64,000 nt of DNA from Alisma plantago-aquatica (taxonomy: Eukaryota > Streptophyta > Magnoliopsida > Alismatales > Alismataceae): positions 260,347,001 through 260,411,000 of the forward strand of contig OY856414.1 in the NCBI GenBank assembly GCA_963693085.1, in the 5' to 3' direction. The notes under the pieces were generated by a model. That model did no database searches. It was not told the DNA's origin and worked only from the letters and a program-made list of their open reading frames with translations. Positions within the stretch are counted from its first letter, which is position 1; each line of letters starts with the position of its first letter. Shown in pieces: positions 37,233 to 49,888 of this stretch. The position numbers and the translations under genes are program-made.

Positions 37233-39346
37233 TGTAGGTATAGTATGCCGAGAGAGCCAATCACATGATGATTGCAATGAGGCATATGATACTTGATTTG
37301 ATAATGATACAGGTAATTCCATCTATTATGTTTGTCTCAGTCATGAGATGATGACACATACATGATAGATGTCTAAAGAATGATGTGACTCGATGACATA
37401 TGCCTTCAGGTAGAGGACCTAAATAATGAGACCATATGTATGATAAGAGTACATACATTCCTATTATTTCCCTAGTTGGATATTAATGTGGAAGAAAAAT
37501 CAACAACAGTAATACATAAGACTAGAGCGTGTGTTGACTGATGACAGAGTCTCATTAGTCATGATATATGATATCAAGTCAAGCACACAGATATATGTTA
37601 GAGAACGGTATATCAGACAGACCCACCTTGAGAGTGATACATGGATACCATGTAATAGTAGTCACAATCGTCTCTCATAGTGATAGTGGTGATAGTGGTT
37701 CTTAGACCTAGAATCACTACACTCATCACATGTCATTGGGTACACTTTGACATCATCAAACGCAATCCTGAAACATGGGTATTATAAAAATGATGGTTGG
37801 GTGACTTTGACACATGGGGATATATTATGAGTGATAGAGATGGGATTTGTCCCACTTACAAGGAGTATGATATCCAGGGCCCCTTGATAAGAAAGACTGA
37901 GAATTGTATGTCCATACTCATGTGATTCAATATATGATATGTGAACTCGCATACATCTCAGACAGTATGCTCTAGGTCAAGGAATATGGATTGAATGTTG
38001 AAGAGGATGACGTTCCATGCCTCAAGTTTAATCTGGATGTCAGCAATAAAGGAACTATATGATCACGGTAACACTAATCATAGATTGTAGGTTGAAGTTG
38101 TTTTCCAACTTTCTGAATTACTTAGATAGCAATGATGAGTTACTAGATTTCGCTCATTGCTTGTGATGTCATGGACATTCACTGCCAACATAAGTTGGAA
38201 CCTATAGGGTTACACACATAGGATACCCCTAGAAGAGGAGATTGTCCATGAATGATGTTTAGATTGAGACTAAAGGTGTTTAGGTACTCAATTAAACTTA
38301 CAATTGACTGACTAGACTCAGAACTATCAAGTTCAAGTGTTGAACTAGATGGTTAGAGTGTTAGGTTGATTGGAGACTGCATTGTCTATGTCAAGACTGC
38401 CAACCGACCGATTCACCAAGGTGAGCCGATCAGCTGGTGTGAGCCAACCGACTAGTTCACTTGGTAAGCAGGGTGGCTCACAGTCCTACCAACTGAGCAA
38501 ATAAGGATTTTCCCGGTTGGAAGAAAACTTTCATGTTTCACTTGTTCAATTTGATTGGAATAACTTTTAATGTTTGCATTAATTAGAAATGATTGAGGAA
38601 ACTCAATTGCAAGAAAGTTTGGGAAGTGAAACGACCGGTTCACTTGGTGAACCGATCGGCTCACACTCCCAACCGCTCGGTTTACTAGTGAACCGACCAG
38701 TTCGCCTGCTATAGTACAAACTATTCATGGAATTTCCATATCCTTTTACTCTGTAACAGACTGGGAACCCGGACCCTTCCCTCTACTATAAATAGAGGGG
38801 TATTGGGGACTTCTCATAATACACAACACAGAATATCAATTGCTCTACAAAGTTGTTGTCCTCTCTGGTTATGGTAATCGAGAGAGCCTGAGCAAGTGCT
38901 ACATGACTAGGGAGGCACAGTGAGGGAAAGATAACTGTAGAAAAGTAGTATGAGTTTGGGAGAGCAGGTTGGTTCTAGTACTCCAATAGGAGGGTCATCT
39001 CCTTCCTTCCAGTTCTTCTAGAATGATAGGACTTGTAGGTGGTATATGTGGACTATCTACAGAGGCAAGAGATGTCTATTTCTCAGGAGGACATGTCATC
39101 CACTGTCCGTGGTGGAGGCCAGAGTCCATGGTGAAGGCTAGGAGCTGCACAGACACTGTCCAAGATATGGCATTGAATACTGCACATGGTTGTGAGGTAT
39201 CATCATTGGGAAAGCCCTACTACCAGGTATATCTCACTAAAACCATCCTTCCCATTACATAGTCCTTGATGCGATCTCCTATTATGGGTTTATGGCCAGT
39301 AAAATTTTTGTTTTCGCTGCCTACTCTAAGGCCATAAAACCCAACA
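37233..39346 (+). mobile_element. Copia-type solo LTR inserted in LTR A
   Basis: The 2114-bp insert begins TGTAGGTATAG and ends AAACCCAACA. CTAAA is duplicated at 37228-37232 and 39347-39351, and LTR B has the empty site at the same place. A plus-strand TATA box TATAAATA is at 38787-38794. Sequence near the end (TTTTCGCTGC then CCAACA) is typical of Ty1/copia LTR 3' ends. No internal region is present, so it is a solo LTR left by LTR-LTR recombination. Confidence 0.8.
38404..38705. repeat. Palindromic CCGGTTCAC/GTGAACCGA motif array
   Basis: Two clusters (38404-38463, 38628-38705) carry variants of ACCGACCGGTTCACTTGGTG. One perfect hairpin is GGTTCAC/GTGAACC (38637-38643 with 38647-38653). 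The array lies 80-390 bases upstream of this LTR's TATA box. Confidence 0.65.
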
Positions 39347-39789
39347 CTAAAAAGGATAAATATTGAGAAATTGATCGAAGAAACCCTAATGAATCCTAAT
39401 GAGACTTAGAAACCTTAGAAAGGTGTCCCAAGTCAATGAGGAGTGGTTTTGGATATGATGGTAATAATTAAATATTATACATGTTTTCATGATCAAGGGT
39501 TGCTTGATTGATTGCTTGGCTTGCTTGATTGGACATCTAGTTGGATTTGGATATATTACTTATTTTGTGCTCCTAATCAGGTATGTGGTTATGCTTATCA
39601 CTAATCTCTCTAGTTTCATGATGATTTTTGAGGTTTTATAATTACTTGAAATGAACTGCTTGGTTGACTTTTATTTCATGCAACTATAGAGTGACTATGG
39701 CTATCACCATAAATATATATACATGACTAGCTCAGATCTTAGTCCTCCTCTGTAACTTTGAGTACTTGTGAGAGATGGATGACCTATCT

Positions 39790-39912
39790 ATTGGTCTACC
39801 CTTGGGGTAGGATCATCAAGTTATCATGATTTGATGTTTGGTATACCTTTGGGTAGGATCAAACAACTATATAGCTCTATGTCTTGGTCTACATATAGGG
39901 TAGGATCAAATG
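39790..39912 (+). repeat. Hairpin chain in LTR A
   Basis: Three related units of the form GGTCTACC-loop-GGTAGGATC start about 46-47 bases apart (stems near 39796, 39842 and 39889). The first has perfect CTACC/GGTAG arms; the others are partly mutated. Confidence 0.65.
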
Positions 39913-40431
39913 GGGCTATTTGGGGATCTACGATATGAGAAAGGTAGTATCCATGTCCACTGCAAGGACAGCAAAGAGGAAAGGATATGTTAGGATTGAG
40001 TAGCTATGTTTAAGACGTAAAGTCTGATCTGTAAAGAAATAATTTTGTTGCAAATATGTTGTTATAATATGTGCAAGCTTTTGGTTCCCCAACATACCAG
40101 TATAATTCGTTATATTAACTGACATTTTGTTTGTCGGCAATTTAGGATTACATGAAAGTGGATGAATATTTAAAGTGACATTGAAAGAATAAAGATAAAG
40201 AAATATTAGAGGATTTAGATAGATAGAACTCTACTTGGTAAAGTTCTAAACTCGTATTTTTGAAAGGTATGTGAAAGGAAAAAAAATTACCTTGTCTTAA
40301 GCTTAGTTGTAGTAGAATTTATTAATTATTTCTTATTATTTGCAAAACCAGTTGATCCTATTTTGGGATCACAACACCATCTTCTTAGCCTTCCTTAAAT
40401 GGGGGTTACTAAGGGGTGGGGTTGTTACATT

Positions 40432-40443
40432 TCGTATCAGAGC
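40432..40443 (+). other. Primer-binding site of the older Tekay-like element
   Basis: TCGTATCAGAGC, one base from the initiator-Met primer site, lies two bases after the LTR A end. Confidence 0.75.
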
Positions 40444-43400
40444 CTAATTTTCCATCTAATCTCTAATAATTATTAAATTTTACAAATTATGTAGAGCCCA
40501 AGGGAGTTATTAGAGGATTTTCCAAAGATGAAGGTGTCTAGAAAAGGATCATGATTCAGGGATGGCAATATTTTCCTTTTCCCTGCTAGTCAGTTTATGA
40601 GGACTCCCAAAATCCATGTGACTGTCTGGTCAAAATCTAAGGATTTGACTCAAAATAAGATACCTCTAGGTCTTCTCATCTCTCGTCATTCCTTGTCTAC
40701 CCCTTTTCACTGAGAAATTGTAAGTGATTAATGGTTTTCTCTCTCTCCACCTCCTCCCAAGTTTGAGGGTTAAGAGTACTAAGGACTAAGTAATCCTCCA
40801 CTAAATAAAAAAATATGTAAGAAAGATGTCATGGACATAAGTTTTTAATGGAAAAACTAAGACTGAGATTAGTTACATGCTTAGGTTGCATGTCCCGTGT
40901 TTCCATGCCCTTGGAAACCCCTCAGGGGAATGCTAAGGTTAGACCATCTCGTAGGAAGATGAGGAGAGGGATATCCTTGAAGGAAGAAGCCACCAAGAAG
41001 TGGAAGAGACTTGATGCATCCTTGGAGGACAATGCTCAACCCAAAACCTTAAGTAGTGGATAGAGAAAGAGAGGACACTATGAGTTGGATACCTTAGTTG
41101 TCCATGCATGAAAGTATGTGGGTTAGACATGCATTACACATGAGAAACATAAACTATGAGTGGTTGCATGATCCCTAGTGACTTTTGGTAATCTGACCAT
41201 GGTTGGGTCATGCCTGATAAGAGAATAGATCTAGGAGAGAGGGATAGCACCCTCATTCGTAAGGTTAGTGGTGACTGAATAGAAACCCTAACGGACATAT
41301 ATGAGCAAGAAAGAGGCATGCACCTACATAGAAGTGAGCGACATCAAGGCTGGTAATAGGTTTTAGTCCTAAGCCAGAGGTGTTATGCCTATTAGTTATG
41401 AGATAAGCATTCTAAAAGATATAAACACATATCTTTGTGATGATCTTGGTCAGACATAAGATTTGATAGTACATTTCATCCAGGTAAGGATAGATGTGTG
41501 TCTTAGGGTCCTTTAGTTTTAAGCCAGTTATAGGGTTAGCTCAAGAGAGAGTGAGACCTAGATGAAGAAGGTTGGAGACCTAGACTCTGAGATATGAGGA
41601 ATCACGAGGAGGTTTGGTATGATATGGCCTAGAATAGATGACCTTGAGTAGGTGTGCAGAGTTGCTTCATGCATGACCTATAGAGGCTTCTTGAACTGAT
41701 GTACAAATGATATTAGTGCCTACCTTTTAGGTGTAGGAAGGAGAGTTCCAAAGACCCTGAAGAGGTATGGTATGGTATGGTAACAAGTCGTGAGGCCTCG
41801 TACCTAGTTGGTTTTCATTATCTAGGACTTTGAGGGTTGTTCACGTGGAAGAATGTTAGGAAGTATATGCCATATCATCTATAGGTTTGGTACTTGTTTG
41901 AACAGTTGAGCATGTAGTTTAGATAACCAATGCATAAGAGGTGATTCTGGGGTTCTGAGACCCAAAGAGTGAAGTAAAGGTACCTAGATGCACATAATGC
42001 TCACGAGGTTGAAGTGGGTTCATAGGATTTAAGCAGGGCACCACCCCCATGTGTTGGAATAAAAGGAAACCTCACTTGAACTGAGATATATGATTGATGA
42101 GCCACTCACACAAGTTGGTGACATATGTATGATATTGGCCCAACCTTGTGGAATGATGAACAAGTATGACATACCAAGGAACATGGAAATGGTTTAATAA
42201 GTTGTCTACTTGCTAGCCATGTGCATAGGTAGCATGACAGGAGCTATGCATATACATGTTGATTTTAAACCTTGGATGCAAGAACATTTTGTGACCTTTG
42301 TTGCTATCAAGTGATAGTTTTCTCCTATCCTGGGAAGAGACCCTTCATGTAGGAGTGAGAACCAACTCTTGTTTAGGTTTGAGGTAACCTTAAAGGTCAC
42401 TTATAAAGAGCTTGAGAGGCTAAGTGTAAGAGCATGTAGTTGGAGTATGAATCTATAGACCCATGTACAACCATCTCTAAGGGACAAGGATATGTTACCA
42501 TGGTGGTAACCGTATCGGGCCAGACCGAGATAGGTAGGCCACCATGATTCCTATGAAGGTATGTAAGTTTCACCATGAGTGCTCAGAGAGATGATGGAGA
42601 TTTTGGTGAGGATTCTAAGAAATAATCAAAGGAACCACCATGCATAGTAGAATCCTAAGTCAATACTAAGGTCAATGAGGGATAAGACTGATGGAAGTAG
42701 GAGTTGTATGTTCCCTAGATTCATAAGACCATAGGGCTGGGAGGTAACGGCTACCTTTGCCTGAGGCCCATGGGCTAGGAGGTTGGCCACCTTCATGAGT
42801 TCATGGGGCCTAAGGAGTAAATGTGAGAGGCACTCCCTAGATGCATAAGGGTAAGATCACCCTAAGAGTACTGGAACCCTAGAGACCTTGAGGAAATGAC
42901 TAAGGATTGTATATAGGAGTGATGTTAAGACCCAAAAGTGATGGGGAAAATCCTTTCCATGGATGTAAACATAGAATTGAGATACTCATGGTGTGGAGTC
43001 ATGTGAAGTATGTTTCAACTTAGACTGGAAAGTGTAATGGTGATGTGTGATACACCATCTCTACTCCTGGAATGGGATGAACTATGTATTTGGACTGCCA
43101 CCAAATGCTTATTTCATCTTGTTATGGATGTGAGAGACTGGACAAAATGCATTTCGTACTAAGGATAAAAGTGATATGAGAGATAAATACTTGAGTTGAA
43201 ACCTTTTTATGATAATTGAGGATTGGAGGAAGTACCACACCCTTGAGAGTATATTGGATAGATGATTTGAAAGCATAAGATGAACAAAGGTAATTGCCAT
43301 ATGAGGATATACCTATCAAGAGTAGTTGGATTCTATGAGTTAAAGTTTTGGCTTGGTAACCAAGATAATGGATGCAAGATCTCGGGATTTTTCTTGACTC

Positions 43401-45125
43401 AGATAGACCTAAACCCGAAGATAAAGGCATTGAGTGGAGTATATGAAGGTTTGTGTTTTCACCATCATCAATCATGTAGGGAAGCTAATGTTATAACATA
43501 TGCTCTTAGCCGAAAATAGCTTAGGTGTGTAGTTGTCTTGTTTATCCAATGGAGAAGGATGGAAGAGGTTGCTAGGTGGACTCTACGACCATTAGAAAAC
43601 TAGATCTGTGTGGCTAACATCCAGATACAACCAGACCGGTAGGCCAAGTTGGTAACTGCCCAGTTAGCCAGCCCAGAGCATGACGAGATGAAAGGTTTAT
43701 TAGAGAAACCTTAGATGCACCTCTCAGGGAGAGTAGGTGGTGAAATCCACTACTAGAATGGTTTATGGTTTTTGAGGATTTTCCCTGGAAGAATCATGTC
43801 ATGCAAGAAGCTCATGCTTCTAAGTACACCGTACACCCTGTTACTACCATGATGGTTAAGGTTTGTAGTGGTACTTTGGCAGCTTGGAATGAAGAAGGAT
43901 ATAGAGGTGCATGTGGCCCATGGCCATACATGCCAGAAGGTGAAGGTTGAACACTAGTGACCCAGTGGATTGCTATAGAGGATTGACATGCCAGAAGGTG
44001 AAGGTTGAACACTAGTGACCTAGTGGATTGCTATATAGGATTAGAAATTCTTGAGTGGAATGGGAGCATATCACCATAGACATTGTGGTGAGTCTCCCCG
44101 GGACTGAGAGAGGTCATGATGCAATATGGGTTATGGTAGATTGCCTTACCAAGTCAGTACATGTCCTTGCTTTAGAGACTACTACCAATGTGACAGATCT
44201 AGTTGAGCTATATATTTGAGAGATAGTTTGACTGCACAGTGATCTGAGTTCAAATATTCTTGAGCATGGCTACTTCCAAGTTGTAGAAGCAAGTGCAAGA
44301 AGAACTTGGGACCAGGCTCAAGTTTAATACAGCTTATCACCCCCTGATTGATGGACAGTCAAGAAAGTATGATATAGGCTTTAGAGGGTCTGATGAGAGT
44401 ATATGTGCTCATTTGGGGTGGATCAGAGGAGCAATACCTGCCCCTAGCTGAGTCTGCTTGTTATGACAGCTACCACAACCATTATTGGGATGTATGAAGC
44501 TCTTTATGGGGGGATTTTTCAATCATCACTTCACTAGGATGATGTCTGTGAGAGGACCTAGTAGAGGTCAGAGAAACCATATTTGTATGCTGATAAAGTT
44601 GCATTGATCAAGAAATGGCTGAGAAAGCCCAGGATCAATAGGAGTCGTGTGCTGATGCGAAGCGGACTCACTTGTACTTCATTGTGGGTGAACATGTGTT
44701 TTTGAAAATCCGACTGCTCCGAGATATAGCTAAGAATAGAGGAAAGTTTAGTCCTGATACATGGGTCCATTTGAGATTTTAGTAATGGATTGGTGAAGCT
44801 TATTTGATTTAGCCTTACCCCCTCAGGATAATATGATGCATGATGTGTTCCATTTGCTCAATCAAGAGTACTATGTGAGGTACCTTAGCCATGTGTTGAG
44901 CATTGAACCTATTGAACTCCAAGGGAGGCTGACTTATCCTGAGTCACCTATGAGGGTATGAGATACTAAGGTGAGAGAGAGCTCAGGAGCAAAGGATAGA
45001 TATGGTAAAGGTTCTTTGGAAGCACCATGAAGAGTGTGAAGCTACATGAGAGTTGTAGATGGACATGGAAAAGTTTTATACTGGATCATTTAATGTTTGG
45101 TGAAATTTTGAGAGAAAATTTCCTA
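40444..45125 (+). pseudogene. Tekay-like gag-pol, heavily decayed
   Basis: The leader matches the compound element to about 40640. Gag, protease and most of reverse transcriptase (about 40700-43280) are too decayed for me to place. Recognisable parts are the RNase H end (43380-43516, DLNPKIKALSG and ANVITYALSRK), the integrase zinc region with TCQKVKVEH (43928-43955), the integrase core near 44050-44360 (ITIDIV, DAIWVMVDCLTKSVH), EALYGG near 44490, and the C-terminal region to about 45080 (KVLWKHHEECEAT). Stops and frameshifts are too many to list. The purine tract AGAGGGGAAGGA precedes LTR B. Confidence 0.75.
43928..44043 (+). repeat. 58-bp tandem duplication in the integrase remnant
   Basis: Units 43928-43985 and 43986-44043 are nearly identical, both starting ACATGCCAGAAGG. 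The duplicated piece encodes the second half of the integrase zinc motif. A length of 58 is not a multiple of three, so it also shifts the frame. Confidence 0.85.
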
Positions 45126-45139
45126 TAAGAGGGGAAGGA

Positions 45140-48100
45140 TGTTACAACCCCAAATTTTAGGTTTATAATGATTGAAATGCAGTTTTTCCAATTAGATGTA
45201 CATGTATGAAAATTGTATGATATATGTTCAATCAATAGGTTCTTTTGCAATATTTCCTTTGAATGTGTGATTTCGTGGATCATAATAAGTTAGTGAGTCC
45301 AATGTGATAAAAAGGGAAGAAAAGACAAAAGAAATCCCATAATATTAATAAGGTAAAAGAAATAAGGATAATGGTGACAATTATGTGGGATTCTCTGGAA
45401 ACTAGTATGGATGACCTTTATTGATTAGGTTTTGAATCCACATGATTTCTAATAGTAGAAAGAATCCAAATACAGGAAATATAATAGAAAGAGAGAGAAA
45501 ATATGAATAAAATATGCTTTATTAAGTGATAACTTGATTATGAAGAAAAGTATCTTTTATTTTTGTTTTTGGTTTCGAACTTGGAACACAAGTATTTTAA
45601 GTCATTATAGACTTTCCCTTAAATTTTGTTGGTGTTTGGATAAAGGGGGAAAGAGATATGAATTAAATGAGTTTTCCTAAAGTGTATAGATTTACTGATT
45701 AATTTGTAATTTGTCACATTTAAATTTGGAATCCAGAACTTAGGCCCGGCCTATGCACATGTCACGCAAAATGGCAACCGTTGGATGGTGATCTAACGAT
45801 CCAAAGATCATCTTCTACCCCGAATAGGAAACAAATACAAAGAACAGTCATGAGGATTTTTCCCGATTGATTTCCTCGCTTGCTCAGTGCATGGGAGAAT
45901 CTGGAAACTAGTATGTTGAACTTGTGAGACCCGTGCAAACTATCCTAACCTGGGTTTTACTACTTATAGTGGGATATTTTGAGTTTCCTCAAATCTCTAA
46001 CTCCTTATCGGCCAACCCCATGACACGGACCTATAAAATGGGCCAAAGACCCCTCTGCGAGATCATAAAGTTGTTCGCAAGACTCTGTGTGATCTTAAAA
46101 ACTCCCTCCTCTGCCTTCAATTGCTCTACTAACCTTAGACCTCACAGCTATCCATGACCTACTTTCATCACTGGAAATCCTCTTTACTGTCCAGTCGACT
46201 CCGGCCACCACTAATGGAGTTGAATGTGCTGTTGAATTCATTGGGGGAGGGTGAAGGTGAGGGACCTATTACTCGCAGAGGAGAAGGCTTAGATTGTGAA
46301 GTCAACTACTAGGTTGACCGCCTGTTCATGCGAGAAGGAGTGAGCTGAGGTAGAAGAAGGCTTGTTCTAAAAATACCTTTGTACCATGACTCTCCTTCTA
46401 TACTGGTAAGGGCACTTTTGTCCTTGTCTTTATTTTAATCTTGCTTACCCAAGGGCGCATCCACGTGGTCAAGTCAAGCCGAGTTGGCGTGAACCCATTG
46501 GCTCAGCCCAGCTCCATGGCTAACATAGACGATGTGGCCTCACCTGATTGGCGGAGATCTATTAATCTTCAAATAATCATAATTAATTATTGGAAATTCG
46601 GATCAAGATAAATTATATATGAAAATTGATCAAAAATATGCAAAGAAACCATTAAAAATAGAATTGAAGACTGATTTTTCTTGCAATTTGAAAAGTGTAT
46701 AACGTTGTCATCTTTAATGGTTTTATTAATGGAAAACCCTAAGTTTTGATGATAATTAGATCTAATGATGTTCCCTAAATATTTTGAGTTGAATATTAAC
46801 ATGTTCTTAATAAAAGGAAGAATTAGATCTAAAAGGATTATCTTTGTGCATATTTGGCTTAATTTAGGGTTCAATGTATATGAAAATGCATTAATGGGCG
46901 TAGAAACCCTAATTTTGGTAAATATGACTTTTAATGGTTTTAATTATGAAAATCCATTAGTAAGACAAAGATATGATGTTTTTAATATTAATTGAGAATA
47001 AAGACCCTTAATGTGGATAATTTTTGTAATTAGGGTTTTGTATGTAGAAAAGATGTTTTAGGTTTTGTTGACCTAAAAAGGATAAAGATTGAGAAATTGA
47101 TCTAAGAAACCCTAATGAATCCTAATGAGACTTAGAAGCCTTAGAAAGGTGTCCCAAGTCAATGACGAGTGGTTTAGGATTTTATGGTAACAATTAGGAA
47201 TTATACATGTTTTCAAGATCAAGGGTTGCTTGATTGATTTCTTAGCTTGCTTGATTGGACATCTAGTTGGATTTGGATATATTTCTTCTTTTGACTCCTA
47301 ATCATGAATGTGGTTACACTTATGGCTAATTGCTCTAACTTCATGGTGATTTTCGAGGTTTTACCAGTTGCTTAAAATTAATTGCTTGGTTGACTTTTAT
47401 TTCATGCAACTATAAAGTGACAATGGTTGTCACCATAAATATGTATGCATGACTAGCTCAGATCCTAGTCCTCCCTGAGGCTTTGAGTAATTGTGAGAGA
47501 TGGATGACCTAGCTATTGGTCTACCCTTGGGGTAGGATCATCAGGTTATCATGAGTCGACATTTGGTCTACCTTTGGGTAGGATCATAGGACCATAGAGC
47601 TCTATGTCTTGGTCTACCTATAGGGTAGGATCAAAAGGGGCTATTTGGGGATCTACCATATGAGAAGGCAATATCCCTATCCACTATAGGGACAACACTG
47701 AGGCAAGGATATGTTTGGATTGAGTAGTTATGTTTAAGACGTAAAGTTTAATTTGTTCAGAAATAATTTGGTTGCAAATATGTTGTTACAATATGTGCAA
47801 GATTTTGGTCCCCCCACATACTAGTATAATTCGTTATACTGACCGGTATTTTGTTTGTCGACATTTTAGGATTACATGAAATTTGATGAATATTTCAAGT
47901 GACATTGGAATAATAAAGCTAAATAAAGATTGGAGGATTTCGATATATAGAACTCTACTTTTGGTAAAGTTCCAAACTCCTTTTTTTGAAAGGTATGTGA
48001 AAGGAAAATTGTTATCATGTTTTAAGCTTAGTTGTGGTAGAATTTATTCATTGTTTTTTATTATTTGTAAAACCAGTTGATCCTGTTTTGGGATAACGGT

Positions 48101-48153
48101 ATCGGCTTCTTAGCCTTCCTTAATTGGGGTTGCTGAGGGGTGGGGTCCTTACA
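45140..48153 (+). mobile_element. LTR B of the older Tekay-like element
   Basis: It is 3014 bases, TGTTACAACCCC to GGTCCTTACA, uninterrupted. The TATA box TATAAAAT is at 46032-46039. It carries the empty site for the copia LTR found in LTR A (GACCTAAAAAGG near 47070). Confidence 0.85.
47517..47632 (+). repeat. Hairpin chain in LTR B
   Basis: Three hairpins with perfect CTACC/GGTAG arms start at 47521, 47568 and 47614, spaced 47 and 46 bases. Each is followed by GATCA. The same chain sits in LTR A. Confidence 0.75.
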
Positions 48154-48728
48154 GTCCAATTGAACGGGATGTTGACAAGAGTTGGAACCTTATAAAGAGG
48201 AGTGCCATGAAGCACCAAATGATTGGATTGTCTCGGTAACTTGAAGGGGATTTCTAGATAAGTAAAATAATGTTGCTTTTCTCCACACTTCCCATCCAGA
48301 AGGATCCACGAATCTTCCTCCCTTAGTAGAGTAAATCTTGTATTTATGTGTGGATTATCAAGAGGAGGCACATAATATGATTGGTGAATGTCTGGGGTCT
48401 TCGGGAGTGGTTCATCTAAGAAAATATGTGGTGGATTAGGGTTGAAGATGAAGGTAGTAGGTGATGAATCCATTATCTGTAGTTGTGGTGGATCAGGAGG
48501 AGGGTCTGGATCTGGCTTCCCCTCATCACTTGGATCTACATATAGGAGGTGTGGTGCCAACATGAGAGGAAGCATCTCTATAGTAAAATCAGCATCATAA
48601 ATATTTTTATGTGGTTGTGAAGCCTCCTGAAAAATCATGCAATTAATATTGGAGTCAATGGGGAGCATGGGCTTAATGTGTTTCTCTAGTTCATCCATGC
48701 ACGAAGTTCCCAAATCATCAATGGGCAC
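48154..48728 (-). pseudogene. ORF of a small Athila/Tat-like element, split by the Tekay-like insertion
   Basis: From ATG 48728 the frame is open on the minus strand into LTR B. The original sequence ends at 48154, where the Tekay-like element entered. The missing seven codons and stop lie on the other side of that element, at 35276-35299, with the target bases duplicated. About 190 residues: an acidic N-terminal third, then a Pro- and Asp-rich segment (DPDPPPDPPQ) and a C-terminal half without a family I can name. It lies downstream of a gag-type zinc knuckle in the same element and in place of pol, so the element was probably non-autonomous. Confidence 0.55.
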
Positions 48729-48889
48729 TGAAAAATCAGCACTATTGACAAATAATGGCAGAGGGATGTAAACTTCTTGTGGAGACAGAATCTCATTGTG
48801 TGAATCATCCTGGTGTGAGATAAAAGGTGGCTAAGAGAGTATAATTCTTGTTCAAATGATCCTTCTTCATCTAAGACAACCGGATATGA

Positions 48890-49740
48890 AACTAATGGTT
48901 CTTATTATTCTGGGATACGGTCAACCAAGGTTGGTTGATCATTGGTAGCAACAAGATTAGTGTCTGTAATAAGGATGGATAGTGGAGTTTCAAGTTCTAC
49001 AACCATGAAGGGCCTTCCTCTTGATGTGATTTTTTATACTACCGTACTAAAGTCTCAATCATAGAAATTATGGAGTATCGCATTCTGGCTGTAGCTCATC
49101 AATCTGTGCATTTCTGGATGAATATGGCATTGTTGACATTAAGATGGTATCATCTTCATCGTTGTCAATAGTCATCATCTTTTGTTGATACATCTGTCCT
49201 TCTCAACTTTCTTGTTGGTTCGCTAGCTCCTTAATCAATATGGCAAGTTGCACAATCTCAGCTCATTGTGCAAGTAACCATTTGCTTCGGGCATCTTCTT
49301 CGATGAGCATTTTCTCAAGAGTGTCTAGTTTGCCACTCATTTCAGGAAAATGTTGGTATTTATAGTATTTCTTGTTACTGTAGCTCTCATAATGTTGTTG
49401 CTTGTAGTCCGCCACATAAGACGATTGATCTTCATAACACGGTGAATCATAGAAGTCTCTAAAATATTGTAGATTGAGGCTTCCTTCATTATATGATTGT
49501 CTTGTGTAGCAAGGTTCCTCATTGTAGCCTTCTAAAAATTGTGGATTGAAATTGGTGTTGTATCCACATTGGTAAGTCTTGCCTCTGTGTTGAATGCTAA
49601 TTCATTGGAGTGTTTCTTTAAATTATGGGAAATTTTTGGGGTAGTTTATAGGTGTATGGCCATAATAACCACACATCTGACATCATATGTACTACGGCCT
49701 CGGCCACTCTATTTTAAGATGATGCCTGGAAATTAAGGAG
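48890..49740 (-). pseudogene. Athila/Tat-like gag C-terminal remnant with zinc knuckle
   Basis: On the minus strand a CX2CX4HX4 knuckle (CQMCGYYGH, last Cys replaced by Tyr) lies at 49682-49641. A Tyr/Asn/Gln-rich stretch typical of Athila/Tat gag follows, then a helical segment (MSGKLDTLEKMLIEEDARSK) near 49340-49280 and a stop shortly after. The capsid domain is missing: the knuckle is only about 190 bases from the primer site. The rest to 48730 is decayed and not assignable. Confidence 0.6.
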
Positions 49741-49870
49741 ATTTTTTATCAAGATGGGGGAAAATATGGTTCAAGAAGATAGTCAATAAAATCTGGTTCA
49801 AGAATATTTTAAATGGAAAAAAAAATCCTAACTAATCCTAATTAAAATAAATCAATCAAAAATTTTGTTA

Positions 49871-49888
49871 TCCCCGGCAACAGCATTA
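49871..49888 (-). other. tRNA-Asp-type primer-binding site
   Basis: The minus strand ends GTTGCCGGGGA, matching the Athila/Tat primer site well in its last 11 bases and poorly in the first seven. A TG at 49889 on the plus strand is where the adjoining LTR would end. Confidence 0.65.

Larger units (their letters stand above)
35300..40429 (+). mobile_element. LTR A of the older Tekay-like element
   Basis: It is collinear with LTR B except for an insertion at 37233-39346. A TATA box TATAAAAG at 36192 is 892 bases into the LTR; LTR B has TATAAAAT at the same offset (46032). CAG/GTATGTG at 39578-39587 resembles a splice donor; the matching site in LTR B is mutated. Confidence 0.85.
35300..48153 (+). 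mobile_element. Older Tekay/Del-like chromovirus, full length with nested LTR
   Basis: LTR A (35300-40429) and LTR B (45140-48153) both start TGTTACAACCCC and end TTACA. The internal region (40430-45139) starts with a primer site and ends with a purine tract. The flanks are TTCCA (35295-35299) and GTCCA (48154-48158), a 5-bp duplication with one base changed. Removing the 2.1-kb nested LTR makes LTR A the same size as LTR B, about 3.0 kb. The leader motif GGTGTCTAGAAAAGGATCA ties it to the compound element, though the LTR sequences differ. Confidence 0.85.

Noticed and set aside
48388..48600. Gly/Ser-rich plus-strand ORF
   Set aside because: It is the reverse of the Pro/Asp-rich segment of the minus-strand ORF.
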